A stretch of 11,768 nucleotides of DNA from Omnitrophica WOR_2 bacterium RBG_13_41_10 (GTDB lineage: Bacteria > Omnitrophota > Gorgyraeia > Gygaellales > Profunditerraquicolaceae), in assembly GCA_001805465.1 (NCBI GenBank), contig MHGH01000016.1:77789-89556 (forward strand), given 5' to 3'. The position numbers and the translations under genes were made by a program. Positions 4,698-10,619 of this stretch are shown piece by piece. Below the pieces are notes generated by a model. That model saw only the letters and a list, made by a program, of their open reading frames with translations, did not search any database and was not told where the DNA came from. How positions within the stretch are numbered: the first letter of the stretch is position 1; the number at the start of each line of letters is the position of its first letter.

Positions 4698-6252
4698 ATG
4701 TTACTAAAGGGGATTGCAAGTAATCGGGGACTTCCTTACCGATGATAGTATAAAAGTTGGATAAATGGGTGCGGAATAATATATCAAAGTCTCCGAAGTC
4801 ATCACCGTACCACCAGAACCAGTCAGAGCCCTCGGCAATGTATATCTGCTTATAGGCCAGCGCTAATTTTTCTTCGGGCAGCTGTAATTTGGGGTTATCT
4901 AACTCTAGGCGTGCCTTGGCCAGATATTCCCAGGCCAGATTCTTGTAGGGTGAACCAATCCATTTGGAAAAGTTGGCGAATATCCAGGAACCGGTAGCCA
5001 GGCGCTTGATTTGATTTACCGGCGGATGATTTGCTAAATATTCTTTGACGGTGGTGGTTTTCACAAAAGGGCTATCGGAAATTCTCTGATACAATAATTC
5101 TAAAAAATCATGGCCGTCATTACGGAAATATTCCCAGGCGTTCTCTCCGTCCATGGCTACCGTAACCAGAATATCCTTATCCTTAAAGGCATTATTAATA
5201 TCTGCTAAATGCTTCAGGAAATTACTAACCGCATCTATAGGCTTACGCTTGTGATAATCAAAGCCGATTAAATCAGAAAGATTGCGGTCGCGAAAGACAA
5301 TTTGTAAATCACTGTCTTTTATTTTTAAGAGGTGCGGCTGGTATAAAAGCGGGGTATTGCGTCTTTTTAGTTTCAGGGATTTAAAGAGTATGGCCTCATC
5401 AGCCACAATCCATTTAATCCCGGCTTCAATTAATAAAGGCACAATGTGTTCGCTCACAGACTCCTCTGACGGCCACATCCCAAAGGGGGCCGCGCCAAAG
5501 TGCGTTTTATAGGATTCTACCGCCTCTTTAATCTGGGAATAGGCATCTTCGGGATGATTAAAGTTTACCCGCGGTAAAGTCACTTTAGGGTCAGCTTCTT
5601 TGGCGATTTTGGTGTTATAGAGTAAAGGCAATATCGGATGATAATAAGGGCTGGCTATAACTTCTATCTGGCCAGTCTCCTGAAATTTTTTATAGGTAGG
5701 GATAATGTCTTCTAAGATTTCTATTTGTTTCTCTAAAACAACCTGCTTATCTTCTTCGCTAAAAAATCGCCCCTTGTCCACCAATCTTTTTAGTTCCGGA
5801 ATATTTTGTTTAAAAGACGGGTCAATCCAGGCCAGATTAAACCAAACCTGAAGGTCCAGGTAATCCTGCTGGGTAAAATCTCTTTTGGCCTCTTTTTTAA
5901 AATAGAGCTCGTAGTAGCGCGGGAAAAACGAGATTACCCCTTCTACGCTAATTTTAAAGAAATTGCCTAAAAGAAAGGCCTTGTCTTCTTTAGCGAGGGC
6001 GTCTGCGGGCTTGTAAGAAAGCTCCAGGAATTTATCCTTAACCGTGCGGTTGACATAATCATCCAGCTGCTCTATTAAGGAAGGCACCAGGTTAAAGGTC
6101 TGGCGTATGGCAGGGTAATTCTCCAGGATTTGCACCATATCCAGGTAATCCTTGGCCCCATGCAAGCGCACCCAAGGCATCCCGGCCTCTTGGGTGAGGA
6201 GGTTTTTGTAGTAGGGCTGGTGCATGTGGTATATGACCGCAAGATATAACAT
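4696..6252 (-). CDS. Glycoside hydrolase family 57 (alpha-glucan-acting)
   Basis: The 518-aa cytoplasmic enzyme (no signal peptide) has the GH57 motifs in order. HMHQPY at 9-14 is region 1. GMWPSEESV at 258-266 contains the predicted nucleophile E263. VAMDGENAWEYF at 365-376 contains the predicted acid/base D368. Near 420-440 and 475-486 lie GSWIFANFSKWIGSPYKNLA and the aromatic DWFWWYGDD. The length suits the amylase/4-alpha-glucanotransferase group, and the exact specificity (amylopullulanase, glucanotransferase or branching enzyme) cannot be read here. The start is fixed because HMHQPY must lie near the N-terminus. No Shine-Dalgarno is present: a heptad repeat array ends 5 bases before the ATG. 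The ParA-CBM48 operon follows downstream, giving an alpha-glucan theme. Confidence 0.93.
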   Translation of the reverse strand: MLYLAVIYHMHQPYYKNLLTQEAGMPWVRLHGAKDYLDMVQILENYPAIRQTFNLVPSLIEQLDDYVNRTVKDKFLELSYKPADALAKEDKAFLLGNFFKISVEGVISFFPRYYELYFKKEAKRDFTQQDYLDLQVWFNLAWIDPSFKQNIPELKRLVDKGRFFSEEDKQVVLEKQIEILEDIIPTYKKFQETGQIEVIASPYYHPILPLLYNTKIAKEADPKVTLPRVNFNHPEDAYSQIKEAVESYKTHFGAAPFGMWPSEESVSEHIVPLLIEAGIKWIVADEAILFKSLKLKRRNTPLLYQPHLLKIKDSDLQIVFRDRNLSDLIGFDYHKRKPIDAVSNFLKHLADINNAFKDKDILVTVAMDGENAWEYFRNDGHDFLELLYQRISDSPFVKTTTVKEYLANHPPVNQIKRLATGSWIFANFSKWIGSPYKNLAWEYLAKARLELDNPKLQLPEEKLALAYKQIYIAEGSDWFWWYGDDFGDFDILFRTHLSNFYTIIGKEVPDYLQSPLVT

Positions 6253-6257
6253 ATTTT

Positions 6258-6285
6258 AGTACGGAGTACGGTGTACAGAGTACAG
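6258..6285. repeat. Heptad array, four units, next to the GH57 start
   Basis: Four 7-bp units are read on the plus strand: AGTACGG, AGTACGG, TGTACAG, AGTACAG. Each contains the palindrome GTAC. The last three units (6265-6285) are identical to 10578-10598 upstream of the sigma factor gene. The bases between array and ATG are also shared (CATATTTT on the plus strand). Confidence 0.88.
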
Positions 6286-6288
6286 GGC

Positions 6289-6648
6289 TTATAATCTTTT
6301 ACACATGTTAACTAGCATACCACAAATGTGGTTAATTAAAATAATTAAATTATATTCCTTAGTCTCGTCTATATAACCCAGTTCTTTAGCTATGGTAATT
6401 TGGGTTTCTAATTCTGCTGAAGAGCCGATAGCAATATTAAAGAATTGTTTCTGTTCTCTAGTAAATCTTCTCCTAAAACCTTCTGCTATGTTTGAGGGTA
6501 TAGAAATAGCAGACCTTTTCATTTGGGATAAAAGGCCGTATTGTTCCTCTTTGGGAAAATCCTGGCTTATTCTATAAACCTCTTTGACTAACTCTATTCC
6601 TTTGCGCCAAACTTTTAAATCTTTAAAGGTTCGAATTTTATATTCCAT
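6289..6648 (-). CDS. Four-helix-bundle protein, 23S rRNA intervening-sequence (S23/TIGR02436) type
   Basis: The 119-aa protein begins MEYKIRTFKDLKVWRKGIEL and continues with VYRISQDFPKEEQYGLLSQM, SAISIPSNIAEGF and SSAELETQ. These are the hallmark segments of the four-helix-bundle family first seen as the ORF inside 23S rRNA intervening sequences and related to Avd accessory proteins of diversity-generating retroelements. The frame is open 30 codons further up, but ATG 6648-6646 is the start: it has AAGGAGGG 5 bases before it, and the upstream residues run back through the repeat array and are not family-like. Neither rRNA nor reverse transcriptase is nearby. Inverted heptad arrays flank the gene (6258-6285 and 6701-6735), which suggests it may have arrived as a small unit. 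Molecular function unknown. Confidence 0.93.
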   Translation of the reverse strand: MEYKIRTFKDLKVWRKGIELVKEVYRISQDFPKEEQYGLLSQMKRSAISIPSNIAEGFRRRFTREQKQFFNIAIGSSAELETQITIAKELGYIDETKEYNLIILINHICGMLVNMCKRL

Positions 6649-6700
6649 ATTGCCCTCCTTATCAATAATAGACGTATCAGGAGAGCAAATCTCACACATT

Positions 6701-6735
6701 TTGTGCTCTGTACTCGGTACTCTGTACACTGTACA
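6701..6735. repeat. Heptad array, inverted copy, upstream of the four-helix-bundle gene
   Basis: The plus strand reads TTGTGCT, CTGTACT, CGGTACT, CTGTACA, CTGTACA, which is the same heptad family as 6258-6285 in the opposite orientation. It lies between the four-helix-bundle gene and the porin terminator. Confidence 0.83.
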
Positions 6736-6740
6736 CAAAT

Positions 6741-6772
6741 AAAAAACCCCTGAGGGATTGCTCCCTCAGGGG
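6741..6772 (-). terminator. Rho-independent terminator of the porin gene
   Basis: On the minus strand CCCCTGAGGGA (6772-6762), loop GCAA and TCCCTCAGGGG (6757-6747) form a perfect 11-bp GC-rich stem, followed by TTTTTT (6746-6741). It begins 23 bases after the porin stop codon and is the clearest terminator in the window. The plus strand lacks a T-run, so it acts in one direction. Confidence 0.95.
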
Positions 6773-6795
6773 CCTTGTGTTTACATAAACTTTTG

Positions 6796-8202
6796 TTAGA
6801 AAGTAACCTTCATAGAACCAATGACCTGGGTAGCGGCATTTCTGTTGGCTTTGTCAAAGGCTTTGCCAGGAACAAATACGCCAGCGGACAATGCAAGCTG
6901 AACATCTTCAGTATAATCATAGGTAAGACCCAAATCAACTTCATTACCAAAATTCTTTGAAGCGGTCATAGTATACGTCGGTCCATTATAGACACCGTCT
7001 AAATGAACGCTTGATGCACCAGCAGGAAAATTCTTATTCAACTGGATATAGTAGTAATCTAAGGTAGCAGTCACATCATCCATGGGTTTCATGGAACCAG
7101 TTACATTGAATAACTGGGCATTAGAAAAACCGAAAACCTTATTGAATAAGGTGCCCCTTGCCTGATCTTCGTACATCGGATCCCAACCCTTATGGGTCTT
7201 TTTATCATTATTGAATTTTTCACCAGAAAGGTTAGTATAGGTTGCGCGTAACATAGGTGTATGTTTTACTTTCGGCATCATATATTGCGCTACTAATTGA
7301 ATAGCATAGGCAGTAACTGAACGGTTGTGTACTAAATTGCCGCTAGTAATAGCTGGATCATTAGGATAAACAAGCCCAGCTGCAGCTCCACCTAAACTTG
7401 TAGCGCGATCTCCAAACTGTAAAGCAGCTTCTGCTCCTAAGACCATATTCTCAATACCGGTATACATACCTTTAGCACCAGTAGTAATCAGGTTTTCTGG
7501 CTTGGTAAGCTTAGCAAGATAACCCTTACCTCTTTTTCTTTCCCACATATATACTTCGGTATTAAGGTTCTTATTTACAGCATAAGCAGCGTTCACACCA
7601 TAAAGCTCAACATTACTGGAGGTATTAAGCGCTGTTTCAATTACCCTGGAATAAACCAGGTCTACTACTAATGGGTCATAATTTAAGATTGCGCGCACAG
7701 CATCAAATGATTTGCGCAGGCTTAAATCTTCCAAAGGAGCAGAAAGGTTTCTTGCAGATACGCCATTAGTATCAATATCACCAATGACTAATGCGTTACC
7801 GTATCTTAGTTCCTGACGGCCTACTGTTAAGGTTAAAGGCGAATAGAGGAACTCTTTTAAGGTAACATAAGCAAGATCCACATCAACGGTGGTATCATTG
7901 TCATCGGAGCTGTTGGAAGTTGATTCCATGCCCCACATTCTTTCATTTATTAATCTTACTACGGTAGAAACGTTATCGGTAAGATCAGCATCTACTCTCA
8001 CGCGAACCTGAGAAAGAATACCTTGCACCACATTACCATAATCAGATACTGTTTCATCTTTTTTCAAAGTCAGCCTGTCGCGTCTTATTCCTGTCATGGT
8101 AATGTCGCCGCTTACCTTCACGTTCTGGACTTCTGCGTATGCGGTAAATGCTATACCGACCACAAACGCAAAGATCAGAACTATCATTAAGCGTTTAATC
8201 AT
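6796..8202 (-). CDS. Outer-membrane beta-barrel protein (porin-like)
   Basis: The 468-aa protein starts with a clear signal peptide (MIKRLMIVLIFAFVVGIAFT, cleavage after AYA at about residue 23). The mature chain shows alternating strands with many aromatic residues (LTLTVGRQELRYGNALV, DVTATLDYYYIQLN, VDLGLTYDYTEDVQLALSAG) and ends GSMKVTF, a C-terminal phenylalanine as required by the BAM machinery. The length suits a 16- to 18-strand barrel of the alginate-export or phosphate-selective porin type, but no substrate can be assigned. The start at 8202 has AAGGAGG 10 bases upstream. It is a single-gene unit with its own candidate promoter, a long leader and a strong terminator. Its presence indicates a double-membrane cell. 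Confidence 0.87.
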   Translation of the reverse strand: MIKRLMIVLIFAFVVGIAFTAYAEVQNVKVSGDITMTGIRRDRLTLKKDETVSDYGNVVQGILSQVRVRVDADLTDNVSTVVRLINERMWGMESTSNSSDDNDTTVDVDLAYVTLKEFLYSPLTLTVGRQELRYGNALVIGDIDTNGVSARNLSAPLEDLSLRKSFDAVRAILNYDPLVVDLVYSRVIETALNTSSNVELYGVNAAYAVNKNLNTEVYMWERKRGKGYLAKLTKPENLITTGAKGMYTGIENMVLGAEAALQFGDRATSLGGAAAGLVYPNDPAITSGNLVHNRSVTAYAIQLVAQYMMPKVKHTPMLRATYTNLSGEKFNNDKKTHKGWDPMYEDQARGTLFNKVFGFSNAQLFNVTGSMKPMDDVTATLDYYYIQLNKNFPAGASSVHLDGVYNGPTYTMTASKNFGNEVDLGLTYDYTEDVQLALSAGVFVPGKAFDKANRNAATQVIGSMKVTF

Positions 8203-8318
8203 TTTGTTTTGTCCTCCTTTAAAAAACTTGAAAAAATATTATATCTTTAATGAACTAGGTTTTCGAAAAATGGTGCCTAGATATTTTATTTATATATGTA
8301 TATCATCGGATTTTTGTT

Positions 8319-8368
8319 GACTTCAGGCTTATTTTTGCTTCACCTCCTTTTCACCTACGAGTGAAGTC
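8319..8368 (-). promoter_or_regulatory. Structured porin leader with an orphan Shine-Dalgarno
   Basis: On the minus strand GACTTCAC (8368-8361) can pair with three later segments: GTGAA (8354-8350), GTGAAG (8343-8338) or TGAAGTC (8325-8319, 7 bp perfect). These pairings exclude each other. Between them lies AAGGAGGTGA, a 10-base match to the complement of the usual 16S 3' end, with no start codon at a normal distance. I could not match it to a known riboswitch. A switching or ribosome-standby leader is possible. Confidence 0.4.
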
Positions 8369-8397
8369 ATCTCCAATGGTATATCCAAATTTAACCA

Positions 8398-8426
8398 TTT
8401 TTATCATAGAAGGGGCGTGTTGTCAA
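8398..8426 (-). promoter_or_regulatory. Candidate porin promoter
   Basis: On the minus strand TTGACA (8426-8421) is followed after 17 bases by TAAAAA (8403-8398), a perfect -35 and a weak -10. Transcription would start near 8391 and leave a leader of about 190 bases. An AATGGT/ACCATT hairpin (8399-8394 with 8380-8375) straddles the start. Closer AT-rich -10-like sequences (8290-8305) lack a -35. Confidence 0.48.
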
Positions 8427-8478
8427 GTGTTTTTTTAGGTTTTTAAAGGGCAAGGTGAGGCCACCAGAAGCTAATTAT

Positions 8479-9126
8479 TTACAGGAGGTTAAGCGTAAAT
8501 TTAGCGACATCTTGGGTAATCTTGGCTATTTCATCGCTCTTTAAGCCGGCCTTACGCCCAATCTCTGCTACCTGCTCTGGAGGTATAATATCCTCGGGGT
8601 TATGGCTGTCAGTATTAAGAATTAGCTTGGCGCCGATTTCTAAGGCCCGTTCTACTACATGGGGGTTGGTTTCGCAGTGGCCATGGCGGGTGGTGATTTC
8701 CAAAAATACCCCTTTATCTTTGGCGAGCCTAGCTTCTTCTTTGGTGATTAATCCGGGGTGGGCTAAAATATCTACCCCGGCTTCTAAACAGGCGCGATTG
8801 GTCCCTTTGATTACCGGCTCCATCAAAGTTTCACCGTGGCCAACAATAATTTTGATTCCGGCATCGCGCGCGATTTTTACCAAAGGCTTAAACTGCTCCG
8901 GAGGTACATGGGTCAGTTCAATACCGGGAAGGACCTTGATATTGATTTCTTTGGGCCAGCGCTTGGTGAATTCAATAATCGCGGCAGTCAATTGTCTAAT
9001 GTTGCTGTAGTCAGCGTGGTCGGTAATAGCAATGACTTTGTAGCCGACAGCAGCATAACGCACTGCTACTTCGGAAGGAAGTAATACACCGTCGCTAAGT
9101 AATGAATGGCAATGTAGATTATACAT
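8479..9126 (-). CDS. PHP-domain phosphoesterase (histidinol-phosphatase-like)
   Basis: The 215-aa protein is a compact PHP-domain metal-dependent phosphoesterase. Metal ligands are visible: H5 and H7 in NLHCHS, D12, D36 and H37 in ITDHAD, E70 in PGIELTH, H97 in VGHGE, H123 in LAHPG, H148 in TTRHGH, and D173 and H175 in NTDSHNP. Family members hydrolyse phosphate esters such as histidinol phosphate, nucleoside 3',5'-bisphosphates or oligonucleotides. No his gene is nearby, so the substrate is open. The start is fixed by the first metal motif. It lies only 9 bases after the tRNA-Arg, with no Shine-Dalgarno, so expression probably depends on a transcript coming through the tRNA. Confidence 0.88.
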   Translation of the reverse strand: MYNLHCHSLLSDGVLLPSEVAVRYAAVGYKVIAITDHADYSNIRQLTAAIIEFTKRWPKEINIKVLPGIELTHVPPEQFKPLVKIARDAGIKIIVGHGETLMEPVIKGTNRACLEAGVDILAHPGLITKEEARLAKDKGVFLEITTRHGHCETNPHVVERALEIGAKLILNTDSHNPEDIIPPEQVAEIGRKAGLKSDEIAKITQDVAKFTLNLL

Positions 9127-9135
9127 AAGCTAAAA

Positions 9136-9209
9136 TGCGCCTGGGTGGATTCGAACCACCCACCTAGGCCTTAGGAGAGCCCCGCTCTATCCAAATGAGC
9201 TACAGGCGC
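9136..9209 (-). tRNA. tRNA-Arg (anticodon CCU)
   Basis: On the minus strand the 74 bases fold into a full cloverleaf. The acceptor stem GCGCCTG pairs with CAGGCGC, the D arm is GCTC/GAGC, the anticodon stem GGGCT/GGCCT has two G-U pairs, the loop is CTCCTAA with anticodon CCT (9175-9173), and the T arm is GGTGG-TTCGAAT-CCACC. The discriminator is A and no CCA is encoded. It decodes AGG arginine. It lies between apt and the PHP gene with 23 and 9 bases of spacing and no promoter of its own, so it is probably cut out of a longer transcript. Confidence 0.96.
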
Positions 9210-9235
9210 AAAAATAATTCTGACCCCGTTTTTTA
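9210..9235. repeat. Gene-end motif, copy between apt and tRNA-Arg
   Basis: These 26 bases are identical to 342-367 behind the Fic gene, including the TAA stop codon, which here is that of apt (9235-9233). The copy directly touches the first base of the tRNA. Confidence 0.92.
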
Positions 9236-9751
9236 ATATTTAATCAGCGAGAAAACCGGATATTCTTTTAACTTCTCACTACCCTTAAGGCCGGTCAGTT
9301 CAATTAAAAAGGCTATTCCTACTATTTTTCCCTCTAACTGCCTGACTAAGTCCGTTACTGCCTTTACCGTGCCGCCGGTAGCCAAAAGATCGTCGACAAT
9401 TAAGACATTATCTTGAGGTTTAATCGCATCGTGATGAATCTCTAAGGTATCTGTGCCGTATTCTAAGTCATAAGTGGCAGAGGTAGTTTTATAGGGCAAT
9501 TTTCCTTTTTTACGCACCGGCACAAATCCTGCCCCTAATCTGTGTGCGATGGCGCCCCCTAAAATAAAACCGCGGGCCTCTACTGCCACTACTAGATCTA
9601 TCTTTTTATTTTTATATTTATCTACTAAGGCTGTAACCGCGCATTTAAATGCCTTTTTATCCTTTAACAAAGTGGTGATGTCTCTAAAGAGGATGCCGGG
9701 TTTGGGAAAATCAGGGATACTTCTGATATGTTCTTTGAGGTCAACTTTCAT
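9233..9751 (-). CDS. apt: Adenine phosphoribosyltransferase
   Basis: The 172-aa enzyme converts adenine and PRPP to AMP and pyrophosphate in purine salvage. It has the full APRT pattern: IRSIPDFPKPGILFRDITTLL at the N-terminus, the VEARGFILGGAIAH segment (57-70), KKGKLPYKT (81-89) and the PRPP-binding motif VLIVDDLLATGGT (116-128). Length is typical. The ATG overlaps the TGA of the sigma factor gene in an ATGA arrangement, with AAGGAG inside the sigma gene 8 to 9 bases before it, so translation is coupled. Its stop codon lies in a repeat shared with the Fic gene end. Confidence 0.97.
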   Translation of the reverse strand: MKVDLKEHIRSIPDFPKPGILFRDITTLLKDKKAFKCAVTALVDKYKNKKIDLVVAVEARGFILGGAIAHRLGAGFVPVRKKGKLPYKTTSATYDLEYGTDTLEIHHDAIKPQDNVLIVDDLLATGGTVKAVTDLVRQLEGKIVGIAFLIELTGLKGSEKLKEYPVFSLIKY

Positions 9752-10572
9752 CTATACAGCTCCTTCTCCTGCTGTTCGACAAATTTTCTTAACTTCTTTA
9801 AGGCCTCTTCTTCAATCTGGCGGATGCGCTCGCGGGAAACTCCGAGCTTTTTAGCCACTTCAGCGAGGGTGTGGGTTTTACCGTCGGCCAAACCAAAACG
9901 CATATCCAGGACTTCCCTTTCCCTTTCTGTCATTAATTCCAAAAGGTTATCTACTTTTTCTTTGTCTAAAAGGTGCTTGATTACAATGTCCGGAGAAGCG
10001 CTAGTCTCATCCTGCACCAAATCCGCCACCTGGCTGTCATCATCTTCTCCGATGGGAGCTTCCAGTGAAGAGGTTTGTGAAGTCAACCAAAAATTCACCT
10101 GTTCCATTTGAGATTTGGAGACTTTTAATTTTTTGGCGATATCTTCGTCAGAAGGGATGTGTTTTAATTTCTGGGCCATCATCTCTTTGGTTTTTTTCCA
10201 TTTGCTTACCAACTCGTTCATATAAACCGGCATACGGATGAGCTTACCCTGATCAGATATAGAGCGGGTGATCCCCTGCTTAATCCACCAGGCAGCGTAA
10301 GTAGAAAAACGGAATCCTCTTTTATGGTCAAATTTATCCACTGCCTTCATTAAACCCAAATTTCCCTCTTCAATTAAATCTAAAAGCGGGATACCGAAAT
10401 GGATATACCTTTTGGCGATATTAATCACCAGGCGCAGGTTTGACTGAATCATCCGTTTACGCGCCTTTTCATCCCCTTTCCTGATTTTCTTATTTAGCTC
10501 TACCTCATCCTTAGAGGTCAATAGAGGGAAGGTTCGGATTTCTTTAAAATAGGTCTTGAGGGCGTATTCCAT
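9748..10572 (-). CDS. Short RpoD/SigA-type sigma-70 factor (regions 1.2 to 4)
   Basis: The 274-aa sigma factor directs RNA polymerase to -35/-10 promoters. Region 1.2 is MEYALKTYFKEIRTFPLLT and region 2 runs from NLRLVINIAKRY to GFRFSTYAAWWIKQGITRSI (about 45-105). Region 3 is about 117-190 and region 4.2 is TLAEVAKKLGVSRERIRQIEEEALKKLR (235-262). Region 1.1 and the large insert of proteobacterial RpoD are absent, as in group 2 factors and some compact primary factors. The promoters proposed here (TTGACA/TATAAT) suit such a factor. Whether it is the primary or an alternative factor cannot be decided from one window. It has no Shine-Dalgarno: a heptad array ends 5 bases before the ATG. It overlaps apt by 4 bases. 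Confidence 0.94.
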   Translation of the reverse strand: MEYALKTYFKEIRTFPLLTSKDEVELNKKIRKGDEKARKRMIQSNLRLVINIAKRYIHFGIPLLDLIEEGNLGLMKAVDKFDHKRGFRFSTYAAWWIKQGITRSISDQGKLIRMPVYMNELVSKWKKTKEMMAQKLKHIPSDEDIAKKLKVSKSQMEQVNFWLTSQTSSLEAPIGEDDDSQVADLVQDETSASPDIVIKHLLDKEKVDNLLELMTEREREVLDMRFGLADGKTHTLAEVAKKLGVSRERIRQIEEEALKKLRKFVEQQEKELYR

Positions 10573-10577
10573 ATTTT

Positions 10578-10619
10578 AGTACGGTGTACAGAGTACAGCG
10601 TACGGTGCATTGTGTATTA
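10578..10619. repeat. Heptad array filling the ppdK-sigma gap
   Basis: Plus-strand units are AGTACGG, TGTACAG, AGTACAG, CGTACGG and then two degenerate ones (TGCATTG, TGTATTA) that reach the ppdK stop codon. The first three units equal 6265-6285. The whole 44-base gap between ppdK and the sigma gene consists of this array plus the shared AAAAT before the ATG. Confidence 0.85.

Noticed and set aside
311..6676. Shared TAATAGACGTA at 311-321 and 6666-6676.
   Set aside because: Only 11 AT-rich bases with no further similarity on either side; chance cannot be excluded.
6258..6735. CRISPR-like array from the short repeats.
   Set aside because: The units are 7 bp and contiguous, without spacers; no cas genes are present.
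6649..6738. A 30-codon N-terminal extension of the four-helix-bundle gene (frame open to 6738).
   Set aside because: The extension runs through the heptad array, is not like the family, and the strong ribosome site AAGGAGGG directly precedes ATG 6648.
8338..8351. Resemblance of the plus strand (TCACCTCCTTTT) to the 3' end of 16S rRNA.
   Set aside because: Only about 10 bases match and no other rRNA sequence is present, so it is not an rRNA fragment; kept only as an orphan Shine-Dalgarno on the minus strand.
8427..8478. Possible terminator after the PHP gene (GGTG-GCCT-CACC).
   Set aside because: The stem has only 4 bp and no T-run follows on the minus strand.
8522..9010. A 162-codon open frame on the plus strand.
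   Set aside because: It lies fully opposite the PHP-domain gene, whose metal-ligand motifs are all intact; the plus-strand product has no domain or ribosome site.
9549..10111. Plus-strand open frames across apt and the sigma factor gene.
   Set aside because: They are antisense to well-conserved genes, with serine- and leucine-rich products typical of shadow frames.
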